The translations under genes were made by a program, and so were the position numbers. A DNA stretch of 6,075 bases from Flavobacteriales bacterium UBA1958 (GTDB lineage: Bacteria > Bacteroidota > Bacteroidia > Flavobacteriales_D > Sanyastnellaceae). The DNA is taken from assembly GCA_002336675.1 (NCBI GenBank), contig DDEI01000012.1:3006-9080 (forward strand), given 5' to 3'. The notes under the pieces were generated by a model that was not told the origin of the DNA, ran no database searches, and worked only from the letters and a program-made list of their open reading frames with translations. Shown here one piece after another: positions 1 to 6,075 of the stretch. The first letter of the stretch is position 1. Each line of letters opens with the position of its first letter.

Positions 1-96
1 TTTTTTTGTTTATACCCTATTAGAATAAATAACTCTTTTTTTACCTACAATAAATGGATGATTTTTAAAAAGAAAACTGTTGGATAGATTTCTCTC
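1..96. other. Non-coding end of window after the AraC gene
   Basis: This AT-rich stretch lies downstream of the AraC stop codon. It contains T- and A-runs (for example 1-7) and a short AT-only inverted repeat (TTTAT/ATAAA near 9-29), but no GC-containing hairpin followed by a U-run in the direction of transcription. I see no coding frame, RNA gene or promoter that I can support. Confidence 0.5.
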
Positions 97-927
97 TTAC
101 TCATGAATTTTTCTTATTTCCCGTTGCAACGCTAAAGGACTGGATCCTGATTTAGATTTTATAAAATTACTAAAGGAAGACGCATCTAAAAAGCCCAATT
201 CATAGCCAATCTCTTTTATAGATAACGACTGAAAAAGCAACAATCTTTTGGCCTCTAAAAAAAGGCGATTATGAATCATTTTAAGTGGACTGAAACCAAA
301 ATGTTTATTGGTCAAGGCGTGCAGATTTTTAGACGACACATTAAGAGCGTCCGCATATTGAGAAACTTTATGAAATCCTTTGTACTCACTCTCTAATAGT
401 TCTTTAAATCGATACGTAGTTTTTCCAGAGTCTGACTTAAAGTTAACTTGAACAGGACGGATTAAATCTAGGAGCATAGAATTCAACAGGTAAAAATCTG
501 ATTTCTTACTCTTTCTAGATTCTAGCTCGAATAATCTCTTATAACTATTCAACATAGAAAAAAGATGCTCATCACCCTCGAAAAAAGCGGGATTCTCCAA
601 ATCGTAAAAGGCAGTATAAGAAGATATTTCTGAGGATATAATCTGCTCAGGATAGAACTGAAAGAGAAATCCTTTTGACCGGACTTCACGTGTGAGCAGA
701 TGAATTTGGTTAGGATGTATAAGATAGGCAGAATAACATTTGATAGGGTATTCATTAAAATCCACCAACTGGATTCCTCCACCTTTTTCGAAACAAATCA
801 ATTCATAATAGTTGTGCCGGTGAACTGCCGTAAAATCATACGGATTCACATAATCCAAGGATTCTATGGTTATAGTGGAATGGTTCTTTAAATCGTGCGA
901 TGGGGTGTTCATGATAACTGCGTGCAT
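97..927 (-). CDS. AraC-family transcriptional regulator with N-terminal cupin-like domain
   Basis: This 276-residue cytoplasmic DNA-binding protein has the two-part AraC layout. Residues about 30-95 resemble the AraC ligand-binding cupin fold (HRHNYYELICFEKGGG at 36-51, then YLIHPNQIHLL at 68-78). Residues about 172-272 hold the paired helix-turn-helix region: KVSQYADALNVSSKNLHALT (187-206), and SIKEIGYELGF with DASSFSNFIKSKSGSSPLALQRE (236-270), the usual AraC signature. The ligand is unknown; the cupin histidines (H36, H38, H71, H76) do not by themselves show metal sensing. It lies 39 bases after the second di-heme gene on the same strand, so it may be the last gene of the operon and control it, which is inference. 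A TAG lies directly before the ATG at 927, so the start is there or at the ATG at 912 (MNTPSHDL). No obvious ribosome binding site or promoter is seen in the 39-base gap. Confidence 0.88.
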   Translation of the reverse strand: MHAVIMNTPSHDLKNHSTITIESLDYVNPYDFTAVHRHNYYELICFEKGGGIQLVDFNEYPIKCYSAYLIHPNQIHLLTREVRSKGFLFQFYPEQIISSEISSYTAFYDLENPAFFEGDEHLFSMLNSYKRLFELESRKSKKSDFYLLNSMLLDLIRPVQVNFKSDSGKTTYRFKELLESEYKGFHKVSQYADALNVSSKNLHALTNKHFGFSPLKMIHNRLFLEAKRLLLFQSLSIKEIGYELGFLDASSFSNFIKSKSGSSPLALQREIRKIHE

Positions 928-966
928 CTAATTTACAAAGACTTTTAACAGTAACTCCGAACTTAT

Positions 967-2055
967 CTAAAAAGGACTCGAAAAATCAGGGTTGGATATA
1001 AACGTTTCGTCGGTGAGTGTTTTTAAGAAATTAACTAAATCTGTCTTATCCTCAACAGTGAGCATTAATCCAGTGCTAGTCGTCGCCAATAAAGCCTCAT
1101 CCAAAGTAGAAGAGATTTCTATCCCCTCATTATAGTGACTTACCACTTCTTCCAATGTTTGGAAGCGCCCGTCATGCATGTATGGTGGAGTTAGCTCTAT
1201 ATTTCTAAGAGTGGTGACTTTAAACTTGGCTTTATCCCCTTTTAACCCTGTAACATTGAACCTTCCTAAGTCAGTAAAATCAACATCGTCATCTAATCCA
1301 TTATTCATGTAAAAGTTATTTGCAAAATTAAACCCTCCATGGCAGTGTTCACAGTCTGCGCCAGAATCTTCTGGGAAAAACTCATTGTATTCAGAGAAGA
1401 ATAGTACCCGACCTCTTTCTTCGCTCTCAGACAATTCTGTTTGACCAGCTAGAAATTTATCGTATTTAGAATTATTAGAGATCATGGTCATCATAAACTG
1501 CTCCATGGCCTGCCCCATTTTCAAAGGAGTTATTTCCCCATTTCCATAAGCTCTAATAAATTGATCTCTATACTCCTGAATTTCATTCAACTTTGTGATC
1601 ACATTTGCATGTGACTCTGCCATTTCTATTGGACTTATTATGGGCTGCAAGGACTGATGAGCTAATGAAGGTGATCTTCCATCCCAGAAAAAACCATTAT
1701 TATTCCAGGCTAAATTAATAACAGCCATGGCCTGCCTATCTCCAAAATCTCCTTCCGAGCCTTGACTAAACTGGTTAACATCTGAAAAACCATTAGACTG
1801 GCTATGACAAGATGCGCAAGATTGATTGTTTAAGGAAGACAGCTTCTCTTCATAGAATAACATTCTGCCTAGTGCTACTTTAGCGTTAGTGAGTTGAAAT
1901 CCTTCAGGGCTCATAGGTGTTGGAAAACTACCTAGATCTAACTCATAAGGTGTTTCGTCTAGGCTTACAGACACTGATTCTAGAGCAACCTCATCCTTTT
2001 TACATGAGGATAAAACGATGGCCAATACTATTATAAACTGAAATATTCTTCTCAT
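967..2055 (-). CDS. Di-heme MauG / cytochrome c peroxidase-like lipoprotein (second paralogue, MbnH-like)
   Basis: This 362-residue protein has two c-type heme sites, CASCH (80-84) and CEHCH (235-239). It keeps FFWDGR (122-127), with the tryptophan expected between the two hemes, and a TLRNIELTPPYMHDGR block (from 282). The N-terminus is a lipoprotein signal with lipobox LSSC (Cys18) followed by KKDE, which fits the X-K-(D/E)2 surface-export signal described for Capnocytophaga lipoproteins; surface display is therefore plausible. By family it is a peroxidase or a MauG/MbnH-type protein oxidase. The neighbouring MbnP gene favours tryptophan oxidation of that protein, which is inference. Its ATG overlaps the TGA of the preceding paralogue by 4 bases (ATGA), suggesting translational coupling. 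The two paralogues align over most of their length, especially at the C-terminus, and look like an old tandem duplication. Confidence 0.88.
   Translation of the reverse strand: MRRIFQFIIVLAIVLSSCKKDEVALESVSVSLDETPYELDLGSFPTPMSPEGFQLTNAKVALGRMLFYEEKLSSLNNQSCASCHSQSNGFSDVNQFSQGSEGDFGDRQAMAVINLAWNNNGFFWDGRSPSLAHQSLQPIISPIEMAESHANVITKLNEIQEYRDQFIRAYGNGEITPLKMGQAMEQFMMTMISNNSKYDKFLAGQTELSESEERGRVLFFSEYNEFFPEDSGADCEHCHGGFNFANNFYMNNGLDDDVDFTDLGRFNVTGLKGDKAKFKVTTLRNIELTPPYMHDGRFQTLEEVVSHYNEGIEISSTLDEALLATTSTGLMLTVEDKTDLVNFLKTLTDETFISNPDFSSPF
2052..2055 (-). other. ATGA stop/start overlap between the two di-heme genes
   Basis: The TGA that ends the first di-heme gene (2054-2052) shares bases with the ATG that begins the second (2055-2053). 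This arrangement commonly allows a terminating ribosome to restart on the next gene. It shows the two enzymes are expressed from one message and probably at linked levels, and it supports the ATG chosen as the start of the lipoprotein. Confidence 0.8.
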
Positions 2056-3059
2056 CTTACAGACTGCTTTTCTATAAACTTTTCATCGCTTAGGCTCTTT
2101 AAAAAAGCTACCAAATTTTCTTTTTCTTTTGCAGAGAAATGAAAAGGTTTTAATTTTTTAGAGCGGTTTTCATGCGTTTCAATACCGCTACTGTAGTGGT
2201 CCACAACCTCCTCTATAGTCTCCATGCTTCCGTCATGCATATAAGGAGAGGTGAATTCTAAATTTCTTAACGTAGGGACTTTAAACACCGCTCTGTCTGA
2301 CTCATTTGCTGTTAATCTTATTCTCCCCGAGTCCAAGTACTGCTCATAGAGTCCATTATTTTCGAATGCATAATTAGTAAAGGTAAATCCACCATGACAT
2401 GAGCCGCACTGAGCTTTATCGCTAAAAAAGAGGTTCATCCCTTTTATCTCTTCTTTAGTTAACTGCTTCTTATCACCTTGATAATAATACTGATCAAATC
2501 TACTTTGTCCACTAATAAGCGTTCTTTCAAAGTTAGCCAGAGCTCTCGTGATTACATAAGGGTCAGGGACTCGGCTATAGGCTATCATGCTCATATCTAT
2601 GTAGCTCTGATCTTCATTCATCCTCTCAGCTATTTCTAAAATATTCATATCCAATTCTAGATGTTCCTGAATAGGTACCAACACCTGCATTTCTAGGGTT
2701 GGAACCCCACCATCTCTATTTAAATAAGGACTGTAAGCCACATTCGCTAAGGAAGGGGCGTTGCTTTTTCCTTGTGCTAAATCTGACCCTATACTAAACC
2801 GTAAATTATCAGAAAAAGCCAAATGCGGTTTATGACAACTGGCACAGCTAACACTAAAATCCTTACTCAATAGAGTGTCAAAAAAAAGTCTTTTACCTAA
2901 ATTTATTCTTTCTACACTTGGCAAATTATCTTCTGGAAAATCTATTTCAGGAAACCCAATAGGAATAATGACTAAACTTTTGTCTTCTTCGGAATCATGG
3001 CTAATTAAAAAATTAGCGAACATAAAAACCACCCCTATTCCTAAAATATACTTAATCAA
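2052..3059 (-). CDS. Di-heme MauG / cytochrome c peroxidase-like protein (first paralogue, TTG start)
   Basis: This 335-residue di-heme enzyme has two c-type heme sites, CASCH (72-76) and CGSCH (218-222), and the family C-terminal block VPTLRNLEFTSPYMHDG (261-277). Its length is normal for the bacterial cytochrome c peroxidase/MauG superfamily. Members either reduce hydrogen peroxide with electrons from a cytochrome or, as in MauG and MbnH, oxidise residues of a partner protein; next to an MbnP gene the second role is likely. The N-terminus (residues 4-18) is hydrophobic with no lipobox cysteine and no clear signal peptidase site, so it may be a membrane anchor; the enzyme must be outside the cytoplasm for heme attachment. 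The start is TTG: the frame contains the MbnP stop codon four codons upstream, and the next ATG (residue 13) would destroy the export signal. Oddly, the usual FWDGR between the hemes reads LNRDGG (113-118), with Arg where Trp is expected. Confidence 0.88.
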   Translation of the reverse strand: MIKYILGIGVVFMFANFLISHDSEEDKSLVIIPIGFPEIDFPEDNLPSVERINLGKRLFFDTLLSKDFSVSCASCHKPHLAFSDNLRFSIGSDLAQGKSNAPSLANVAYSPYLNRDGGVPTLEMQVLVPIQEHLELDMNILEIAERMNEDQSYIDMSMIAYSRVPDPYVITRALANFERTLISGQSRFDQYYYQGDKKQLTKEEIKGMNLFFSDKAQCGSCHGGFTFTNYAFENNGLYEQYLDSGRIRLTANESDRAVFKVPTLRNLEFTSPYMHDGSMETIEEVVDHYSSGIETHENRSKKLKPFHFSAKEKENLVAFLKSLSDEKFIEKQSVR

Positions 3060-3068
3060 AAGAAACGA

Positions 3069-4052
3069 TTATTTAACCAGCCATTTCTCTGAAACTAATA
3101 CTGTGTCTTCTTGCTTCAGGCTAATTAGATATACTCCAGACTCAGTCAAAGGAAGATTTAAAGTAGAAACAGATCCATTTATCAGCTCAGAATAAATCAA
3201 TTTTCCTGAGATATCTAAGATTTCTAACTCTACATCTCTTAAATTTTTTAAATCTAAGAGTAACTTAGATTTCTCTCCACCTACAGAAGGGTTAGGTGCT
3301 ATTCTCATAGATATTTTATCGAGTTCCTCCTCTTCTAAACTCAGTACAGCCTGAGAAAATACAGCATCTCTAAAGTTTTCTAGCATGATAACTGCATCAC
3401 CAAACCCACCATGTGTAATCCCTCCTTGTGCGGTAGAAACCGAATTAAAAGCTTCTGCGTAATTAGCATCAAGGTCTATATTAATTTCTCCGTTAAAGGT
3501 TGAAGTAGATACTGGTAAGGTTTGTACGTGATAATTCTCGTTTCCAAGTGCATGTACTTGGAAATTAAATTCTGCACCTCCTGTACCAGAGAGACCTTCC
3601 ATAGCTAAGAATCTATAGCCAGAAGCCCAGCCCCAATGCATCGAAGGATTTTGGGGTGCCAACGGGTGATCGCTGGGCCATAATGTTAAGTCCTGATTAT
3701 TGTAAGGAGTTTGAACTCCCACATGAAACGAAATAGCCTCTAACTGATCTATATCAAAGTCACCTAATTCAAAAATCTCAAGATCAAATGCATCCACCAA
3801 TAACCAAACACTAGCAGCAGGAGTGACTTGACCTCCATCATGAATAAATTCTATTTGGGATATGTAATACTCACATCTATCGAGTGAAGCCTGGTCTCCA
3901 TTGGCTATACTAAAATCGGAGTTTATCTCTAAGTTTTCTGCTCCTACTTTATGGTTTAAAGTTAAGCTTACTGAGCTCTGAGTATAACCTACCAAACTAA
4001 AGCACAATAGCACTAAAGAAAAAATAATTTTCATCTGAAAGAGTTTGTTCAT
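3069..4052 (-). CDS. MbnP-family (probable copper-binding) protein with T9SS type A sorting domain
   Basis: This 327-residue protein has a signal peptide (residues about 1-25, ending near GYTQ-SS). Residues about 28-235 fit the MbnP family: LTLNHKVGAENL, a YYISQIEFIHDGG strand (62-74), FHVGVQ (109-114), and the diagnostic SMHWGWASGYRF followed by MEG (137-152). A THGGFGDAV segment and an NFRDAVF end close the domain. In methanotroph MbnP, a tryptophan is oxidised to kynurenine by the partner MbnH and the protein then binds copper. Candidate residues here are W140 and W142, with H34, H71, H110, H139 and H214 as possible ligands, but I cannot assign them by eye. Residues about 247-327 (IAPNPS, ILDISGKLIY, SGVYLISL) are a T9SS sorting tail, so it should be exported to the cell surface or medium. 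ATG at 4052 is the longest start; ATG at 4034 (MKIIFSLVLL) gives a more typical signal peptide. Di-heme partner genes follow directly. Confidence 0.85.
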   Translation of the reverse strand: MNKLFQMKIIFSLVLLCFSLVGYTQSSVSLTLNHKVGAENLEINSDFSIANGDQASLDRCEYYISQIEFIHDGGQVTPAASVWLLVDAFDLEIFELGDFDIDQLEAISFHVGVQTPYNNQDLTLWPSDHPLAPQNPSMHWGWASGYRFLAMEGLSGTGGAEFNFQVHALGNENYHVQTLPVSTSTFNGEINIDLDANYAEAFNSVSTAQGGITHGGFGDAVIMLENFRDAVFSQAVLSLEEEELDKISMRIAPNPSVGGEKSKLLLDLKNLRDVELEILDISGKLIYSELINGSVSTLNLPLTESGVYLISLKQEDTVLVSEKWLVK

Positions 4053-4157
4053 AACTGCAATATACTCAAAATGGCAGCTACAAATTATAACAATTAGAGG
4101 CTGTGATATCCGTAAAAATTGAGCCTAAAGAATTGAATTATCGCATTCTCACTTGAA
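4053..4157 (-). promoter_or_regulatory. Intergenic spacer, possible promoter for the MbnP / di-heme block
   Basis: This 105-base AT-rich spacer is the only gap in the window long enough to hold a separate promoter for the MbnP block. Read on the minus strand it has a TATAAT at 4089-4084, running into TTTG (TATAATTTG), which is close to the Bacteroidota -7 element TAnnTTTG but has the wrong internal spacing. A second weak candidate, TATATTG, lies just before the start codon. No convincing -33 TTG is found at the expected distance from either. The block could equally be transcribed from the CotH gene. Only the spacing and the motif resemblance are seen; promoter activity is inferred. Confidence 0.25.
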
Positions 4158-6075
4158 CTAATCGATTACTATTTTTTGTAAATACACGTCACCTGTTTTA
4201 AGAATATACACTCCTTGAGGTAAATCTAACTGAACATCTGTTTTCGGATAATTTATTTTTTTGGTATAGACCACCCGACCAAATACATCAAGCAACACCA
4301 ATTCTCTCCCAGCGCACAAAAGACACTCTAAAGTAAACTGCCCATTGTTGGGGTTAGGATAAACTCTCGCTTCCATCTCTACTTCTTGTATACCTACTAT
4401 AGGCTCGATACATGAGCCCGGCAAATTTTCATCTAACCAGTTTATTCTTAGATTAATCCATTCCTTAAAAAACGCTACTTCTCCAGCATAATTATCTGGA
4501 AGCGGCTCTACCTCTGGAGCAGCAGTGGCAAGTCCTAGAATAGGCCATTTCTGGAAGTGACGCTCTTGAGCCTCGCTCACCAATAAAGCTATACTGTCTA
4601 TGTAGTTATTTATATACCCTTGGTTTAAGAATTCCTCCCTGTATTCATCCCACTGGCAGCGTTGCTGATTGACATAAGTGCTATCCTGCTGCAAACGCAA
4701 ATACCAATCAGGGCTGTAATTATCTGTAGGGCAGTTGTTAATTAAATGCGCCCACCCCGACCCATCTTGATTTTCAAAAATATCACAGGTATACATGTCC
4801 TTCCAGGCCCAATCAAAATCCCAGGATGGACCTGCCTTGAATAAGCCTCCATTAGAAGCCTTGTCTTTATGAAAATACCTGCTTTTCTTAAACCCATCAT
4901 TATTTCTACTCAACTCGTTTAGAAGAAAATAATCTATGAATGACTCTACATCGAGATAGTTTCTATACCCTTCATCCTCACTCATAAAACCATCACTATA
5001 AAGAGCTGTTTCCATAGAATCTACATAAGAGGCTATGTATTCTTTTTGTGGCTCTGTAATCTCAACTGGCTTAGGGGATTTATAAACCAAGTGAACATCA
5101 AAATCTGGATGATTTAAAGAAGTGTTATTTAGTTCCCAGCTGTTCTGATTGTTATGGTAATTAAGCTCAAGAATATATCCTCCTGTCACATCATCTCCTT
5201 CGTTTTCTGTTTCATTTAGCGCAGCAATGTCTAACCTGCCCCCGTCCACTTTTATTTTTTCACCGAACGCATAAATTCCCTGGTAATCTCCGTTTAACTG
5301 GACTTCACACAATCGAACTCTAGGCGCATACTCTCCCATTCTCTCGAACAAATGACTCGCTAGAAGATTTCTCATCAGCACTTTGTCATTGTAATTACTC
5401 AGTAATACCCAGTCATTCTCCTCTGGCATATCCACTAGACTCACATTGTTGTTTTCTCCCAAAGCATCTCTTGTTTCAAAAGAATATGGTTTCTGCGGGT
5501 AACCTGCAGAGCTAGCTCCTCTTAATTCAATTCCTATCTGGCCATTGTAGTTTGTGGGTGTATCTGTTAAGAAATTGACTTCACCTGGACCGTTATAAAT
5601 CACCTTGAGGGAAGCATCTATTTTGGGCTCATCTAGGATTTCTTCTCCATTGGTTTCTATTAAAAAAACAGGGAGAAGAGACTGTTCCAGCTCTACTATT
5701 CCTGGATCCAAAGCACATAACTCGAAACTTCCTACTGCCCCACCGTATCCCCATAATTGTACAAAAACAATCTCTCCTGGGGTTAAATTACTAGTAGTCA
5801 AAAAAGAAAAATATCCCGTTCCTCCATCATCATCGCACGGGCCATCCTCAAGAGAAAAACATTCTTCTCCAAACCAAAGCTGGATTCCTGTGTCATTAAT
5901 ACCTCCATTATCCGCAGTTTGAAAAACAAGATTTCCTGATTCTGGAACACTAATATAATACCAGATATCTCCGCCATTATAAGCTGCGCAGTTAGGAGTA
6001 TATCCTGAACCTATTATGGCTGAATTATCAACATTTACGCATTCGTCAGGAGTTAAAGGGAAAGCAGAACATGGA
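4158..6075 (-). CDS. CotH-family kinase-like secreted protein with T9SS type A sorting domain (5' end outside window)
   Basis: The frame is open from the window edge to a TAG at 4158-4160, giving at least 638 residues with no start seen; a TTG at 5799-5801 is internal, because the reading frame and a domain continue through it. Residues about 1-122 (counted from the window edge) form a cysteine-rich beta-rich domain with CVN, NCAAYNGGD, PCDDDGG and LCALDPG, resembling the PPC-like domains common in secreted Bacteroidota proteins. Residues about 134-480 match CotH kinase-like proteins: LPVFLIETNG, RGASSAGYPQKPYSFE (from 185), GEKIK, GGYILELN, LLNELSRNNDG and GPSWDFDWAW (415-424), whose acidic WDxD part probably binds metal. 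CotH proteins in Bacillus and Rhizopus are atypical secreted-protein kinases or adhesins; the Bacteroidota substrates are unknown. Residues about 569-638 (YPNPNNGQF, LDVFGRVV, GVYILKT) are a T9SS sorting tail, so the product should cross the outer membrane. The link to the genes downstream is unproven. Confidence 0.88.
   Translation of the reverse strand, partial: PCSAFPLTPDECVNVDNSAIIGSGYTPNCAAYNGGDIWYYISVPESGNLVFQTADNGGINDTGIQLWFGEECFSLEDGPCDDDGGTGYFSFLTTSNLTPGEIVFVQLWGYGGAVGSFELCALDPGIVELEQSLLPVFLIETNGEEILDEPKIDASLKVIYNGPGEVNFLTDTPTNYNGQIGIELRGASSAGYPQKPYSFETRDALGENNNVSLVDMPEENDWVLLSNYNDKVLMRNLLASHLFERMGEYAPRVRLCEVQLNGDYQGIYAFGEKIKVDGGRLDIAALNETENEGDDVTGGYILELNYHNNQNSWELNNTSLNHPDFDVHLVYKSPKPVEITEPQKEYIASYVDSMETALYSDGFMSEDEGYRNYLDVESFIDYFLLNELSRNNDGFKKSRYFHKDKASNGGLFKAGPSWDFDWAWKDMYTCDIFENQDGSGWAHLINNCPTDNYSPDWYLRLQQDSTYVNQQRCQWDEYREEFLNQGYINNYIDSIALLVSEAQERHFQKWPILGLATAAPEVEPLPDNYAGEVAFFKEWINLRINWLDENLPGSCIEPIVGIQEVEMEARVYPNPNNGQFTLECLLCAGRELVLLDVFGRVVYTKKINYPKTDVQLDLPQGVYILKTGDVYLQKIVID

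Noticed and set aside
1..29. T-run and TTTAT/ATAAA repeat as a terminator for the block
   Set aside because: The stem is AT-only and short, and the homopolymer is on the wrong side for minus-strand transcripts.
549..891. Short frames on both strands inside the AraC gene
   Set aside because: They overlap the cupin part of a complete AraC protein in other frames and have no independent support.
967..3059. Simple peroxide-detoxifying cytochrome c peroxidases unrelated to MbnP
   Set aside because: Not excluded by sequence alone, but the tight coupling to an MbnP gene makes a partner-protein oxidase the better reading; kept as the main alternative.
2875..3195. Plus-strand open frame of about 106 codons across the MbnP/di-heme junction
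   Set aside because: It is antisense to two well-supported genes and has no recognisable motif or promoter.
4094..4128. Inverted repeat AGGCT/AGCCT with extra AA/TT pairs as a terminator after the CotH gene
   Set aside because: The stem is about 5 bp plus 2 after a bulge, the loop is 19 bases, and no clear U-run follows in the transcribed direction.
5799..5801. TTG as the start of the CotH protein
   Set aside because: The same frame stays open for 91 more codons to the window edge and encodes the first part of the domain that continues after the TTG, so the gene starts outside the window.
5605..5922. Plus-strand open frame of about 105 codons
   Set aside because: It lies antisense to the front domain of the CotH gene, whose frame is open and shows clear domain motifs; the plus-strand translation has no recognisable features.

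Overview
The window looks like a low-GC chromosomal segment of a Bacteroidota bacterium, most likely of the flavobacterial or cytophagal kind. Two of the five proteins end in a type A C-terminal sorting domain of the type IX secretion system (T9SS), with a PNP motif near its start and a GVY-[IL] strand near the end. One protein has a lipobox followed by a K-D-E signature like the Bacteroidota lipoprotein surface-export signal. Shine-Dalgarno sequences are not evident. I cannot name the genus. All genes are on the minus strand, so transcription runs from high to low coordinates.

In transcription order, the right third (6075 to 4158) is the 3' part of a secreted CotH-family kinase-like protein. 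It has a cysteine-rich beta-sandwich-like domain in front and a T9SS sorting domain at the end; its start lies beyond the window. After a 105-base gap comes a tight block: an MbnP-family protein with signal peptide and T9SS tail (4052 to 3069), a di-heme MauG/cytochrome c peroxidase-like protein (3059 to 2052), and a second di-heme paralogue that is a lipoprotein (2055 to 967). These three are separated by 9 bases and by a 4-base ATGA overlap. An AraC-family regulator with an N-terminal cupin-like domain follows 39 bases later (927 to 97). The last 96 bases hold no gene.

The core is an MbnP/MbnH-type cassette. In the characterised methanotroph pair, the MauG-like di-heme enzyme MbnH oxidises a tryptophan of MbnP to kynurenine, which MbnP needs to bind copper. 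Here the MbnP homologue carries a T9SS export tail, there are two di-heme enzymes instead of one, and one of them has the signal expected of a surface lipoprotein. My inference is an outer-surface, post-translationally oxidised metal-binding (probably copper) protein with its maturation enzymes. The AraC protein may regulate the block, and the CotH protein may be an unrelated surface kinase or a partner. No methanobactin genes, copper transporters or TonB receptors are visible here.
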